Part shown: positions 1 to 6,540 of the stretch, one piece after another | How the letters are laid out: each line of letters starts with the position of its first letter | Numbering within the stretch: the first letter of the stretch is position 1 | Assembly: GCA_903847285.1 (NCBI GenBank) | Contig: CAINDH010000069.1 | Location: 1-8,954 of the forward strand | Length of the DNA stretch: 8,954 bases | Source: an uncultured Verrucomicrobia subdivision 3 bacterium | GTDB lineage: Bacteria > Verrucomicrobiota > Verrucomicrobiae > Limisphaerales > UBA11358 | Reading direction: 5' to 3' | Notes under the pieces: generated by a model | Database searches by the model: none | What the model was told of the DNA's origin: nothing | Seen by the model: only the letters and a program-made list of their open reading frames with translations | Position numbers and translations under genes: made by a program

Positions 1-289
1 CACCGACGGACGCTTCAGCGGCGGCAGCCACGGCTTCGTGGTCGGCCACGTCACGCCGGAATCCTACGTCGGTGGCCCGATCGCCCTCGTGAAGAACGGC
101 GACAAGATCATCTTCGACGCCGTGAAACGCACGCTCACCCTTGACGTGCCCGCGAAGGAACTGTCCAAGCGCAAGAAAGCGTGGAAGAAACCCGCCCCGC
201 GTTACCCGCGCGGCGTGCTCGCCAAATTCGCCGCCCACGTCACCAGCGCCAGCGAAGGCGCAGTGACGGATAAGGATTTGGAGTTGTGA
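1..289 (+). CDS. ilvD: Dihydroxy-acid dehydratase, C-terminal end (5' truncated by window)
   Basis: The frame is open from base 2 to the TGA at 287-289 and gives the last 95 residues of a protein that begins before the window. It opens with [16 protein letters not shown], the conserved C-terminal signature of the IlvD/EDD family; the serine of GRFSGG is the proposed general base in IlvD. It continues with the IlvD-typical [18 protein letters not shown] and ends with the [12 protein letters not shown]...SASEGAVTD tail. IlvD is an Fe-S enzyme that dehydrates 2,3-dihydroxy-3-methylbutanoate and its methylpentanoate analogue, the third step of valine and isoleucine synthesis, in the cytoplasm. 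The tail fits dihydroxy-acid dehydratase better than 6-phosphogluconate dehydratase. No clear intrinsic terminator follows, and no other isoleucine-valine gene is visible here. Confidence 0.95.
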   Translation, partial: TDGRFSGGSHGFVVGHVTPESYVGGPIALVKNGDKIIFDAVKRTLTLDVPAKELSKRKKAWKKPAPRYPRGVLAKFAAHVTSASEGAVTDKDLEL

Positions 290-446
290 ACAGCGACTAC
301 CTTACCGCCAGTTACAAACCTGTCATCTACCAAGACACCGTTGTCCAAATCCCAAACAGCCGTCGGTCAGTTTTGTCCGGATGCAGGCACAAATTTCTGC
401 TGGCATGAGGTTTGCAGTCTTTCGAGGCGTGCGATTTCAAATAGCC

Positions 447-761
447 ATGGATCATTCGTTTTGCGAAGAGGAAACTCGACGCCAGCAGGAAATCGATAAA
501 CGGCGGGATGCAGAACACCGCGCCCAGTTGCGGGCGGAACTGCACCGCAAGCTGACGGATCGGGTGAGCAAAGTTTTTGGCGTTGTTTTGGGCCTGGCCA
601 TCGCGTTGCTCATCCTTTCGAACCTTTCGCAAATCCATTCCATGATGACGCAAACGGTGAGCCGGACCATCACGCACGTCCAAGCCAAGGCCGAAGCCAG
701 TCCGCTCCGGCAAAATGCCGAGAACTACGAAAAGGAACTGGATAGCATCGTTTCCCGGTAA
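447..761 (+). CDS. Small single-span membrane protein, function unknown
   Basis: I do not recognise a family. From the ATG at 447 the product is 104 residues. Residues 1-42 are highly charged (many R, K, E, D, with a run like ETRRQQEIDKRR) and probably form a cytoplasmic helix. Residues about 43-60 (VFGVVLGLAIALLILSNL) form one hydrophobic segment. Residues 61-104 are polar and would face the periplasm if the positive-inside rule holds. In-frame ATGs also exist at 381 and 405. I prefer 447 because the residues before it (an RFAVFRGVRFQ-like stretch) look like translated non-coding sequence, but no ribosome binding site decides the matter. The gene follows ilvD on the same strand after a gap of about 157 nt and probably has its own promoter. 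The charge pattern and TM placement look protein-like, so it is probably real, but homology is untested. Confidence 0.6.
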   Translation: MDHSFCEEETRRQQEIDKRRDAEHRAQLRAELHRKLTDRVSKVFGVVLGLAIALLILSNLSQIHSMMTQTVSRTITHVQAKAEASPLRQNAENYEKELDSIVSR

Positions 762-998
762 GCAGAACCGGTGAAAACATCTAAAAATGCGGGCGTCGCG
801 GACTTTATTACCCAAAAATCTTTTCGCTCAGTTTCGCGGGCGTAACACTTCACCCCCCGCCCAGCTTTTCTTGGATCACGGCTAGAAGCCGCTCATGAGC
901 CAGCGCAATTCTGCGTCTTCGTCTTCGATGCCACCATGGGGTGACTGGCCGTTCTCGGTGCCATAGGGTTGTGATTTGTTTTTTCACGCCCACCCAGC
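762..998. other. Gene-less spacer before the 21-bp array
   Basis: I see no supported gene, RNA or terminator here. On the minus strand a short frame at about 890-985 (ending SPHGGIEDEDAELRWLMSGF) has a protein-like composition but no ATG before its last few residues and a stop upstream in frame. I do not call it, although it might be a decayed remnant. Confidence 0.5.
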
Positions 999-1502
999 GT
1001 AGTTGCTGGCGCACGGCCAGTCCTTGCGGACGCCGAAAGATTGTTTGCAGGTGGGATAAGATGACTTGCGGACGTCGTCCGATTGCAATCCGGCAAGGTT
1101 CCCTACCTATCCCGCGATATTTCCTAGCTATCGGACAACGCTCCCGATGTTTCCCGAACCGCCCGACACGTGTTCCCCGTCGTCCGACACGTCGGGAACG
1201 GTGGCCGACACCTGTCCCGCGATGTTTCCGACCTGTCCGGCGTCATCCGACACATCGGAAGTGTCACCCAATTGCAAGTAAACGACGTCCACTTGCAATT
1301 TTCCCTCGCCCGATTGCTATTTTCCTTCGTCCACTTGTAATCGTTTTTCGTCCGCAATCTATCCCGCGACGTTTCCTTGCTAAGGAATCATGTTCCCTGA
1401 CAAGGAAAACTCGTCGGCAATCAAGGGAATGAAGTTTCCGATGTCGGAAAGAGGATTCCCCACGTCGGAAAGAAAGTTTCCGAGACCGGAAACTTCGTCC
1501 GC
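999..1502. repeat. Degenerate tandem array, about 24 units of exactly 21 bp
   Basis: From 1062 to 1502 the sequence divides without a single indel into 21 units of 21 bp. Three looser units precede it: TTGC recurs at 1003, 1024, 1045 and 1066. Units are strongly diverged, but words recur only at multiples of 21. GTTTCC lies at 1224, 1371, 1434 and 1476. TCCCGCGA lies at 1110, 1215 and 1362. TTGCTA lies at 1314 and 1377. Positions 16-19 of the unit are R-Y-Y-Y in 19 of 21 units (GTCCGA, GTTTCC, GTTCCC, GTCCAC and similar). Positions 1-6 favour TTGCAA, CACGTC, CACCTG, GATGTC or AATCTA. The + strand is pyrimidine-rich up to about 1380 and purine-rich after about 1400. No frame is open across the whole array, so it is probably not a protein gene. 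Function is unknown; 21 bp is two helical turns. Confidence 0.85.
1373..1495. repeat. Cluster of short inverted repeats in the right part of the array
   Basis: Successive unit junctions form TTCC...GGAA palindromes. TTCCTT-GCT-AAGGAA lies at 1373-1387, TTCC-N7-GGAA at 1393-1407, TTTCCGA-TG-TCGGAAA at 1435-1450, TTCC-N7-GGAA at 1456-1470, and arms AAGTTTCCG/CGGAAACTT around the loop AGAC at 1474-1495. Their centres are about 20-42 bp apart, so they keep the 21-bp phase. They could be protein-binding half-sites or small RNA hairpins. Confidence 0.75.
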
Positions 1503-1563
1503 AAGACACCAAACCCCATGGAAACGCATGATTTGTGGCAAATACCATAAAAAAACCCCGCGG

Positions 1564-1728
1564 GTGCCGGAAATGGCGATCACGAATGTATTGCTGCAAA
1601 AGGTCAACATCACTGCCGACGAACCCTTCGGCATTTACGAGTCGCAGAAGGTCAGGTTGGTGGAATGCCAAATCACCATCCCGGAAGGTGAGAACAAGTT
1701 GTTTGCACCAACGCGAAAGTGGCAATAA
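1564..1728 (+). pseudogene. Orphan C-terminal fragment of a GH28-type beta-helix protein
   Basis: This frame ends at the TAA at 1726-1728. It encodes about 54 residues that align by eye with the C-terminal beta-helix coils of the intact GH28 downstream: VPEMAITNVLLQKVNITADE here against LPEMPLHNISLKDVSMTSQQ at residues 444-463 there, followed in both by a strand resembling IYESQKVRLVECQI / VTDADGITFENVRV. The catalytic part of the protein is absent. Upstream the frame runs into the AT-rich piece 1503-1560 and then into the repeat array, where it stays open back to 1390 without family resemblance. I read it as a gene remnant whose 5' part was deleted or replaced. The copies are well diverged at the nucleotide level, so this is not a recent duplication of the neighbour. 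Confidence 0.6.
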
Positions 1729-1741
1729 CTCTACCTTGACC

Positions 1742-1792
1742 AATTGACCTGCAGTTTTTTCACTGAGTTATGCCGAAAATCGCAGGTCAATT
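1742..1792. promoter_or_regulatory. 11-bp perfect inverted repeat upstream of the pectin operon
   Basis: AATTGACCTGC at 1742-1752 is repeated in inverse orientation as GCAGGTCAATT at 1782-1792, with a 29-nt AT-rich spacer. An extra direct copy of TTGACC lies at 1736-1741, 8 bp before the one at 1744-1749. The element lies 31 bp before the GH28 start. It could be a two-site operator (half-site centres 40 bp apart, close to four helical turns), with TTGACC doubling as a -35 element. I see no convincing -10 (the best is AGTTAT at 1766-1771). As RNA it would form an 11-bp stem with a large loop. Operator is my preferred reading; the regulator is unknown. Confidence 0.45.
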
Positions 1793-1822
1793 TCCAATGG
1801 CCGCTGATATTCTTTTTGAACC

Positions 1823-3331
1823 ATGATTGTTTTTAAAGCCATCCGCTCCGTGGTTGTTCTCATTGTTCTGGCGACCGGCAGCCTCACCGTCAACGCCGCC
1901 ACGCCACCGATTTCTCCGATCGTGACGACGCCGGTGATTCCCAAGAATGTTGTTCGGCTGACCGATTGCGGAGGCAGCGGCGACGGCATGACGCCAAACA
2001 CCACCGCATTTGAAAAGGCATTTGCCACGCTCGCGGCCAAGGGCGGCGGCGAACTGGTCGTTCCGCCCGGCATCTGGTTGACCGGGCCGATCAAACTTCG
2101 CAGCCACATCAATCTGCACCTTGAAAGAGGCGCGCTCATCCAATTTTCCCGCGACCACACATTGTATCCGCTCACGGTGATTGACCTGAACGGGGAAAAG
2201 GAAGTGGATTCCACCTCGCCGATCTCCGGCGAAAATCTGGAGGATGTGGCCATCACAGGCGAAGGCATCATTGATGGCGGCGGCGATGCGTGGCGTCCGC
2301 TGAAGCAGGACAAACTCGGCGAACGCGACTGGAAGGTGCTTATCAAATCCGGTGGCGTGCTGAATGAAAAAGGCGACACCTGGTATCCCAGTCGCGAAGT
2401 GATCAGCGGCGAAAAATTGGTAGCATCATTGCGCAAAGCCGGCTCGCTCAAGCTGGCGGACTACGAGCCTGCACACCAGTTTCTGCGGCCGAAAATGCTG
2501 CGGATCATCGGCTGCAAAAAAGTTTTGTTAGGGGGCGTCACCTTCCAAAACCCGCCGAACTGGACGCTGAATCCGGTGCTGTGCGAAGACGTTTCCATCC
2601 TCAACGTCACCGTCCGCAACCTGCCGACTGCGCAGAACAGCGATGCGCTCGACCTTGAATCCTGCCGCCGCGCCATCATTCGCGGCTGCACCTTTGACGT
2701 GGGCGACGATGGCATCTGTCTCAAGTCGGGCAAAGACGCCCCCGGCCGCCGCATCGGCGTGCCGACGGAAGATGTGTTGGTCGAAGATTGCGTTGTCTAT
2801 CACGCGCACGGCGGCTTCACCATCGGCAGCGAGATGTCCGGTGGCGTGCGTAACGTGCGCGTGAACAACTGCACCTTCATCGGCACGGACATCGGCTTGC
2901 GCTTCAAGAGCACGCGTGGTCGCGGCGGGGTGGTGGAAAATATTTTCATTTCCAACGTCCGCATGACGGACATTCCCGGGGATGCGATCAATTTCAATCT
3001 GTATTACGGCGGCAAATCGCCACTAGACGAAACGGCGGGATATGCGGAAACCAATTTCCCGCCCGTGACCGAGGAGACGCCGCAATTCCGCGACATCCAC
3101 CTCGAGAATGTGATTTGTCGGGGCGCAAAAAAAGCCATCGTGTTGCAGGGGCTTCCCGAAATGCCGCTCCACAACATCTCGCTGAAAGATGTTTCCATGA
3201 CGTCTCAGCAAGGCGTTTCGGTAACGGATGCGGACGGCATCACGTTTGAAAACGTGCGGGTGGAAAACAAAACCGGTGAGGCGCTGAAGAGTTTTCGCGT
3301 GAAGAACTCGCAACTTAATTTAGCCAAATGA
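1823..3331 (+). CDS. Secreted GH28 glycoside hydrolase (polygalacturonase-like)
   Basis: The protein is 502 residues. Residues 1-25 form a Sec signal peptide (K5/R8, hydrophobic VVVLIVLATGSL, likely cleavage after NAA), which supports this ATG although no Shine-Dalgarno is visible. A pectate-lyase-type parallel beta-helix with GH28 motifs follows. NSDALD gives D274; GDDG gives D295 and D296; the HG of AHGG gives H329; RFK gives R360 and K362. These correspond to the Asp triad, His and R-x-K of fungal polygalacturonases. GH28 enzymes hydrolyse alpha-1,4-galacturonosyl bonds (or related pectin linkages) with inversion. The stretch at residues 160-225, including GGVLNEKGDTWYPS, is an insertion of the kind seen in bacterial exo-acting members. 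It is the first gene of an operon: its TGA overlaps the ATG of the transporter. Exact substrate (homogalacturonan, xylogalacturonan or rhamnogalacturonan) cannot be fixed from sequence. Confidence 0.93.
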   Translation: MIVFKAIRSVVVLIVLATGSLTVNAATPPISPIVTTPVIPKNVVRLTDCGGSGDGMTPNTTAFEKAFATLAAKGGGELVVPPGIWLTGPIKLRSHINLHLERGALIQFSRDHTLYPLTVIDLNGEKEVDSTSPISGENLEDVAITGEGIIDGGGDAWRPLKQDKLGERDWKVLIKSGGVLNEKGDTWYPSREVISGEKLVASLRKAGSLKLADYEPAHQFLRPKMLRIIGCKKVLLGGVTFQNPPNWTLNPVLCEDVSILNVTVRNLPTAQNSDALDLESCRRAIIRGCTFDVGDDGICLKSGKDAPGRRIGVPTEDVLVEDCVVYHAHGGFTIGSEMSGGVRNVRVNNCTFIGTDIGLRFKSTRGRGGVVENIFISNVRMTDIPGDAINFNLYYGGKSPLDETAGYAETNFPPVTEETPQFRDIHLENVICRGAKKAIVLQGLPEMPLHNISLKDVSMTSQQGVSVTDADGITFENVRVENKTGEALKSFRVKNSQLNLAK

Positions 3332-4581
3332 ATCACGTTGGAAGATTTCGCTGGGTGATTTGCGCGCTGCTCTTCTTCGCGTGCGTGGTGAACTACATGG
3401 ACCGGCAGGTGCTCGGGCTGCTCAAGCCCGACCTGATGAAAATCTTCGGCTGGACGGAAAAGGATTTCGGCATCATCAACATCTGCTTCCAGTCCGCCTA
3501 CGCCTTCGGCCAGACTGCCTTCGGCCCGCTCATTGAATGGATCGGCACGAAATCCACCTACGCCTTCGCCATCGTTTTCTGGAGCCTCGCTGCGATGAGT
3601 CATTCGCTCGCCTCCACGGTCTTTGGCTGGGGCGCGGCGCGCGTTGCGCTTGGGTTGGGTGAATCGGGAAATTATCCGACGGCCATCAAGACAGTAGCGG
3701 AATGGTTTCCACCAAAGGAACGTTCCGTGGCCACCGGCATCTTCAACGCCGGCTCCAACGTCGGTTCCATCTTTGCGCCGCTGCTCGTGCCGTGGTTGTT
3801 TCTCACCGTGGGCTGGAAGGGCTCGTTCATCTCGCTCGGGGCGGCAGGATTTGTCTGGTTGATTTTCTGGCTGATATATTATCAATCGCCGGAAAAATCC
3901 AAGCGCGTCACCGTGGCCGAACTCACGCACATCCGCACGGGACTGGCGGACACGGCTGAGGAGAAAATCCCCTGGACGAAGCTGCTGGGCTATCGCGAGG
4001 CGTGGGCTTACTACGGAACGTGCGTGTTGGTCGGGCCGGTCTGGTGGTTTTATGGATTCTGGCTACCGGGGTTTTTCCACGATCAATTTCATCTCGACCT
4101 AAAAAGCTTCGGTTTGCCGCTGGCTTTTGTGGCGACGGTTACGGCGCTGGGCAGTATCGGTGGCGGCGGCTTGAGCGCGTGGTTCTTGAAGCGCGGCTGG
4201 TCGGTCAACCGCTCGCGCAAAACGGCTTCGTTGCTCTGCGCGGTCTGCACGTTGCCGGTGATTCTTGCGCCACACGTCAACAGCGCCTGGCTCGCGGCGG
4301 CGTTCTTCGCCTTTGCCGGCGCGGCGCATCAGGGGTGGTCCGCCACGATGTATTCCGTCGTCGCCGATATTTTTCCAAAACGCGCCGTGGCGTCGGTGGT
4401 CGGCTTCGGCGGCACGCTGGCGTCGTTGGTGTCGTTGGGTTTTTTCTGGTTCGTCAGCACGCAGCTGCAGGACAGCGGCTCCTATAAAACCATCATGCTC
4501 ATTTGCGGGAGCGCCTATGTGGTCGCGTGGCTGATTTTCCATTTCGGCGTGCCGCGCATCCAGCCAGCGAAAATAAAATAA
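3328..4581 (+). CDS. MFS transporter, anion:cation symporter family, hexuronate (ExuT)-like
   Basis: The 417-residue inner-membrane carrier is of the usual MFS length, with about 12 hydrophobic segments. The first (residues 8-23) leads into NYMDRQVLGLL, typical of the ACS family that includes ExuT and GudP. Residues 109-145 hold the conserved LGESGNYPTAIKTVAEWFPP and the ATGIFNAGSNVGS stretch that follows. A charged central loop lies at about 186-216 (SPEKSKRV...EEKIPW). Family members import hexuronates such as galacturonate and glucuronate, or other organic anions, with protons. The start overlaps the stop of the GH28 gene (ATGA at 3328-3331), so the two are probably translationally coupled. 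Uptake of galacturonate or a short unsaturated/saturated uronide released by GH28 is inferred from this context. The symbol exuT is plausible but the substrate is unproven. Confidence 0.92.
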   Translation: MNHVGRFRWVICALLFFACVVNYMDRQVLGLLKPDLMKIFGWTEKDFGIINICFQSAYAFGQTAFGPLIEWIGTKSTYAFAIVFWSLAAMSHSLASTVFGWGAARVALGLGESGNYPTAIKTVAEWFPPKERSVATGIFNAGSNVGSIFAPLLVPWLFLTVGWKGSFISLGAAGFVWLIFWLIYYQSPEKSKRVTVAELTHIRTGLADTAEEKIPWTKLLGYREAWAYYGTCVLVGPVWWFYGFWLPGFFHDQFHLDLKSFGLPLAFVATVTALGSIGGGGLSAWFLKRGWSVNRSRKTASLLCAVCTLPVILAPHVNSAWLAAAFFAFAGAAHQGWSATMYSVVADIFPKRAVASVVGFGGTLASLVSLGFFWFVSTQLQDSGSYKTIMLICGSAYVVAWLIFHFGVPRIQPAKIK

Positions 4582-4588
4582 ATTTCTC

Positions 4589-6145
4589 ATGCCACTCACC
4601 GTCCCAATTCAGCCGAAACGGACTGACGCACCAGCGAACGACTCTTTTCCGTGGACGCCCGACCAAGGCGATGGCACATATCGGAACCCAATCATTTATG
4701 CCGACTATTCAGATCCGGATGTCGTGCGGGTCGGCGATGATTTCTACATGGTGGCGTCCAGCTTCAATTGCACGCCGGGCCTGCCCCTGCTGCATTCGCG
4801 CGACTTGGTGAACTGGACCATCATCGGCCACGCCCTCAAAAACCTACCGCATCCGCAGTATGCTGAAGTGCAACCCGGTTGCGGCGTCTGGGCGCCGGCC
4901 ATCTGCTTTCACGCCGGAAAATTCTGGATCTTTTTCCCCACACCGGACGAAGGGATTTACGTCGTCACTGCAGAAAATCCAGCCGGAAACTGGTCCGAAC
5001 CGCATCTGGTTCAGGGAGGCAAGGGCCTGATTGATCCGTGTCCGTTGTGGGACGATGACGGTCAGGCTTATCTCGTCCATGCCTACGCCGGTTCGCGCGC
5101 CGGCATCAAGCATCGCTTGCGCGTCTGCCCGATGGCACCGGACGGCTCACGGTTACTCGGCGAAGGTCAAATTGTTTTCCACGAACCAGAAAAACACCCG
5201 ACGCTCGAAGGCCCAAAGTTTTTGAAAAAGGACGGCTGGTATTACATCCTTGCGCCCGCTGGCGGCGTAGAGACCGGCTGGCAGGCAGTGTTGCGCTCTA
5301 AAAATATCTACGGGCCCTACGAGGATAAAATTGTTCTGAAACAGGGATCAACGGACATCAATGGCCCTCATCAGGGCGCGCTGGTGGACACAGCGGACGA
5401 CGGTTGGTGGTTCATCCATTTCCAAGATGCCGGCGTGTATGGCCGCATCGTTCACCTGCAACCCGTCACCTGGCAGAACGGCTGGCCGCTGATGGGCAAT
5501 GTCAATGGCGGCGACGTTGGCGAACCGGTTCTGCAGCATCGAAAGCCGATCTCGGTCCAGCGACCGAAGATTACGGTTCCGCAGACCAGTGACGAATTCG
5601 ATTCATCACAGCTTGGGCTGCAATGGCAATGGCACGCCAACCACGACGACGATTGGCATTCTTTGAACGCGCGGAACGGATGGCTCCGGTTGTATCCGCA
5701 ATTTACCGCGCTCGAAAATCTGGCGCTTCTGCCCAACCTGTTGCTGCAAAAATTCCCGGCGTGTTCCTTTACTGCTGAAGTCCTGCTGGAATTTAGCCCT
5801 AAACAGGTCGGAGAAGCTGCCGGGTTAATAGTTGCCGGCGAGTCTTATGCGACTTTGGGTATTGAAAAGAATGACGCCAACAACCAACTCGTTATGTCCA
5901 TCGATGGCATCCAAAAGTTCTCCCATGCGATCTCATCCAGTGTTATCAAGATGCGTGTCACCGTTAAAAACAGAGGCGAATGTCAGTTCAGTTTCGCCAC
6001 GGGCGATAGATTTGTGATGATTCCTCACAATTTTCAGGCCGTAAAAGGCAAATGGATTGGCGCAAAAGTGGGTGTTTTTAGTCTTAAGCAGTTTACTGAT
6101 GGTTCGGTTGGCCATGTGGATATTGATTATTTTAGGTTTAATTAG
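4589..6145 (+). CDS. GH43 glycoside hydrolase (beta-xylosidase / alpha-L-arabinofuranosidase type), no signal peptide
   Basis: The protein is 518 residues. Residues about 30-325 are the five-bladed GH43 propeller. The general base is D42 in YSDPDVVR, followed by the typical VGDDFYMVASSF; the pKa-modulating Asp is D149 in LIDPCPLWDDDG; the general acid is E207 in TLEGPKFLKKDGWYYI. Residues about 333-518 (beginning SDEFDSSQLGLQWQW) form the C-terminal beta-sandwich common in GH43 beta-xylosidases. The family hydrolyses xylosyl or arabinofuranosyl ends with inversion; I cannot give the subfamily with certainty. There is no signal peptide, so it should act in the cytoplasm, unlike the GH28 partner. 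It starts 7 nt after the transporter stop, with no Shine-Dalgarno, and ends the operon. The last 300 bp are clearly more AT-rich than the rest of the gene. Confidence 0.92.
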   Translation: MPLTVPIQPKRTDAPANDSFPWTPDQGDGTYRNPIIYADYSDPDVVRVGDDFYMVASSFNCTPGLPLLHSRDLVNWTIIGHALKNLPHPQYAEVQPGCGVWAPAICFHAGKFWIFFPTPDEGIYVVTAENPAGNWSEPHLVQGGKGLIDPCPLWDDDGQAYLVHAYAGSRAGIKHRLRVCPMAPDGSRLLGEGQIVFHEPEKHPTLEGPKFLKKDGWYYILAPAGGVETGWQAVLRSKNIYGPYEDKIVLKQGSTDINGPHQGALVDTADDGWWFIHFQDAGVYGRIVHLQPVTWQNGWPLMGNVNGGDVGEPVLQHRKPISVQRPKITVPQTSDEFDSSQLGLQWQWHANHDDDWHSLNARNGWLRLYPQFTALENLALLPNLLLQKFPACSFTAEVLLEFSPKQVGEAAGLIVAGESYATLGIEKNDANNQLVMSIDGIQKFSHAISSSVIKMRVTVKNRGECQFSFATGDRFVMIPHNFQAVKGKWIGAKVGVFSLKQFTDGSVGHVDIDYFRFN

Positions 6146-6485
6146 AGCAATCGATTCTAAAACAAAATTTCCACGCCTTCGCGCAAGGAATATGAAATTC
6201 GATCATGTTCCTCTCAGTTGTGCAGGTGATTTGACTGCTTCACGCCGAAGTTTTTCCACCTAGCGTGGCACGCCACAAGCGGATTGGCTCAGCCAGCAGA
6301 AACGGTGGTGTGATCGCCCAGAAATATCACGGGAGTAGTTGCGCTAAATCGGGTTGCAGTTTGATTTTACCGGACTTTAAGACCCTCAACGAAGGCCACG
6401 ATTCACAACAATATTTTTTGTCGCACTGTAAATGTGAAACCAGACCACTTTTTACCCCGCTAGTTGCAGAAACCCGTTGGGATAA
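6146..6485. other. Intergenic region between convergent operons, no gene recognised
   Basis: About 340 bp separate the GH43 stop from the terminator of the opposite operon. I find no tRNA, no convincing short gene and no clear + strand terminator for the GH43 operon. The only local structure is a 5-bp hairpin (GTGGC-AC-GCCAC, 6265-6276). A long + strand open frame starting at 6265 is the antisense shadow of ahcY. Confidence 0.6.
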
Positions 6486-6519
6486 AAACAAAAAAAGGCG
6501 CGTCATTGCTGACGCGCCT
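6486..6519 (-). terminator. Intrinsic terminator of metK-ahcY
   Basis: Read on the minus strand, a perfect 10-bp stem AGGCGCGTCA / TGACGCGCCT with a GCAA tetraloop (6519 down to 6496) is followed at once by a T-rich run, TTTTTTGTTTTT. It begins 21 nt after the ahcY stop codon. On the + strand the hairpin is not followed by T residues, so it should stop only minus-strand transcription. Confidence 0.92.
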
Positions 6520-6540
6520 GTGAAATGTTTCGGAGAATTT

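Noticed and set aside
327..815. 162-codon minus-strand open frame opposite the small membrane protein
   Set aside because: The + strand frame has a coherent charged-helix plus TM architecture; the minus frame shows only scattered hydrophobic patches and no known motif. Not fully excluded.
999..1502. CRISPR array
   Set aside because: There is no near-identical repeat alternating with unique spacers of 25-40 bp. The period is 21 bp throughout, the units are all diverged, and no cas gene is present.
1823..1900. GH28 as a cytoplasmic enzyme with a later start
   Set aside because: The N-terminal 25 residues form a clean Sec signal peptide, and the beta-helix begins soon after it, so the first ATG is kept despite lacking a Shine-Dalgarno.
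3205..3930. 241-codon minus-strand open frame across GH28 and the transporter
   Set aside because: It is a shadow of two well-supported + strand genes that it overlaps, with no family resemblance.
6146..6480. tRNA or structured RNA between the convergent operons
   Set aside because: I could not find a cloverleaf with a matching acceptor stem or a TTCGA-type loop, and only one 5-bp hairpin is visible.
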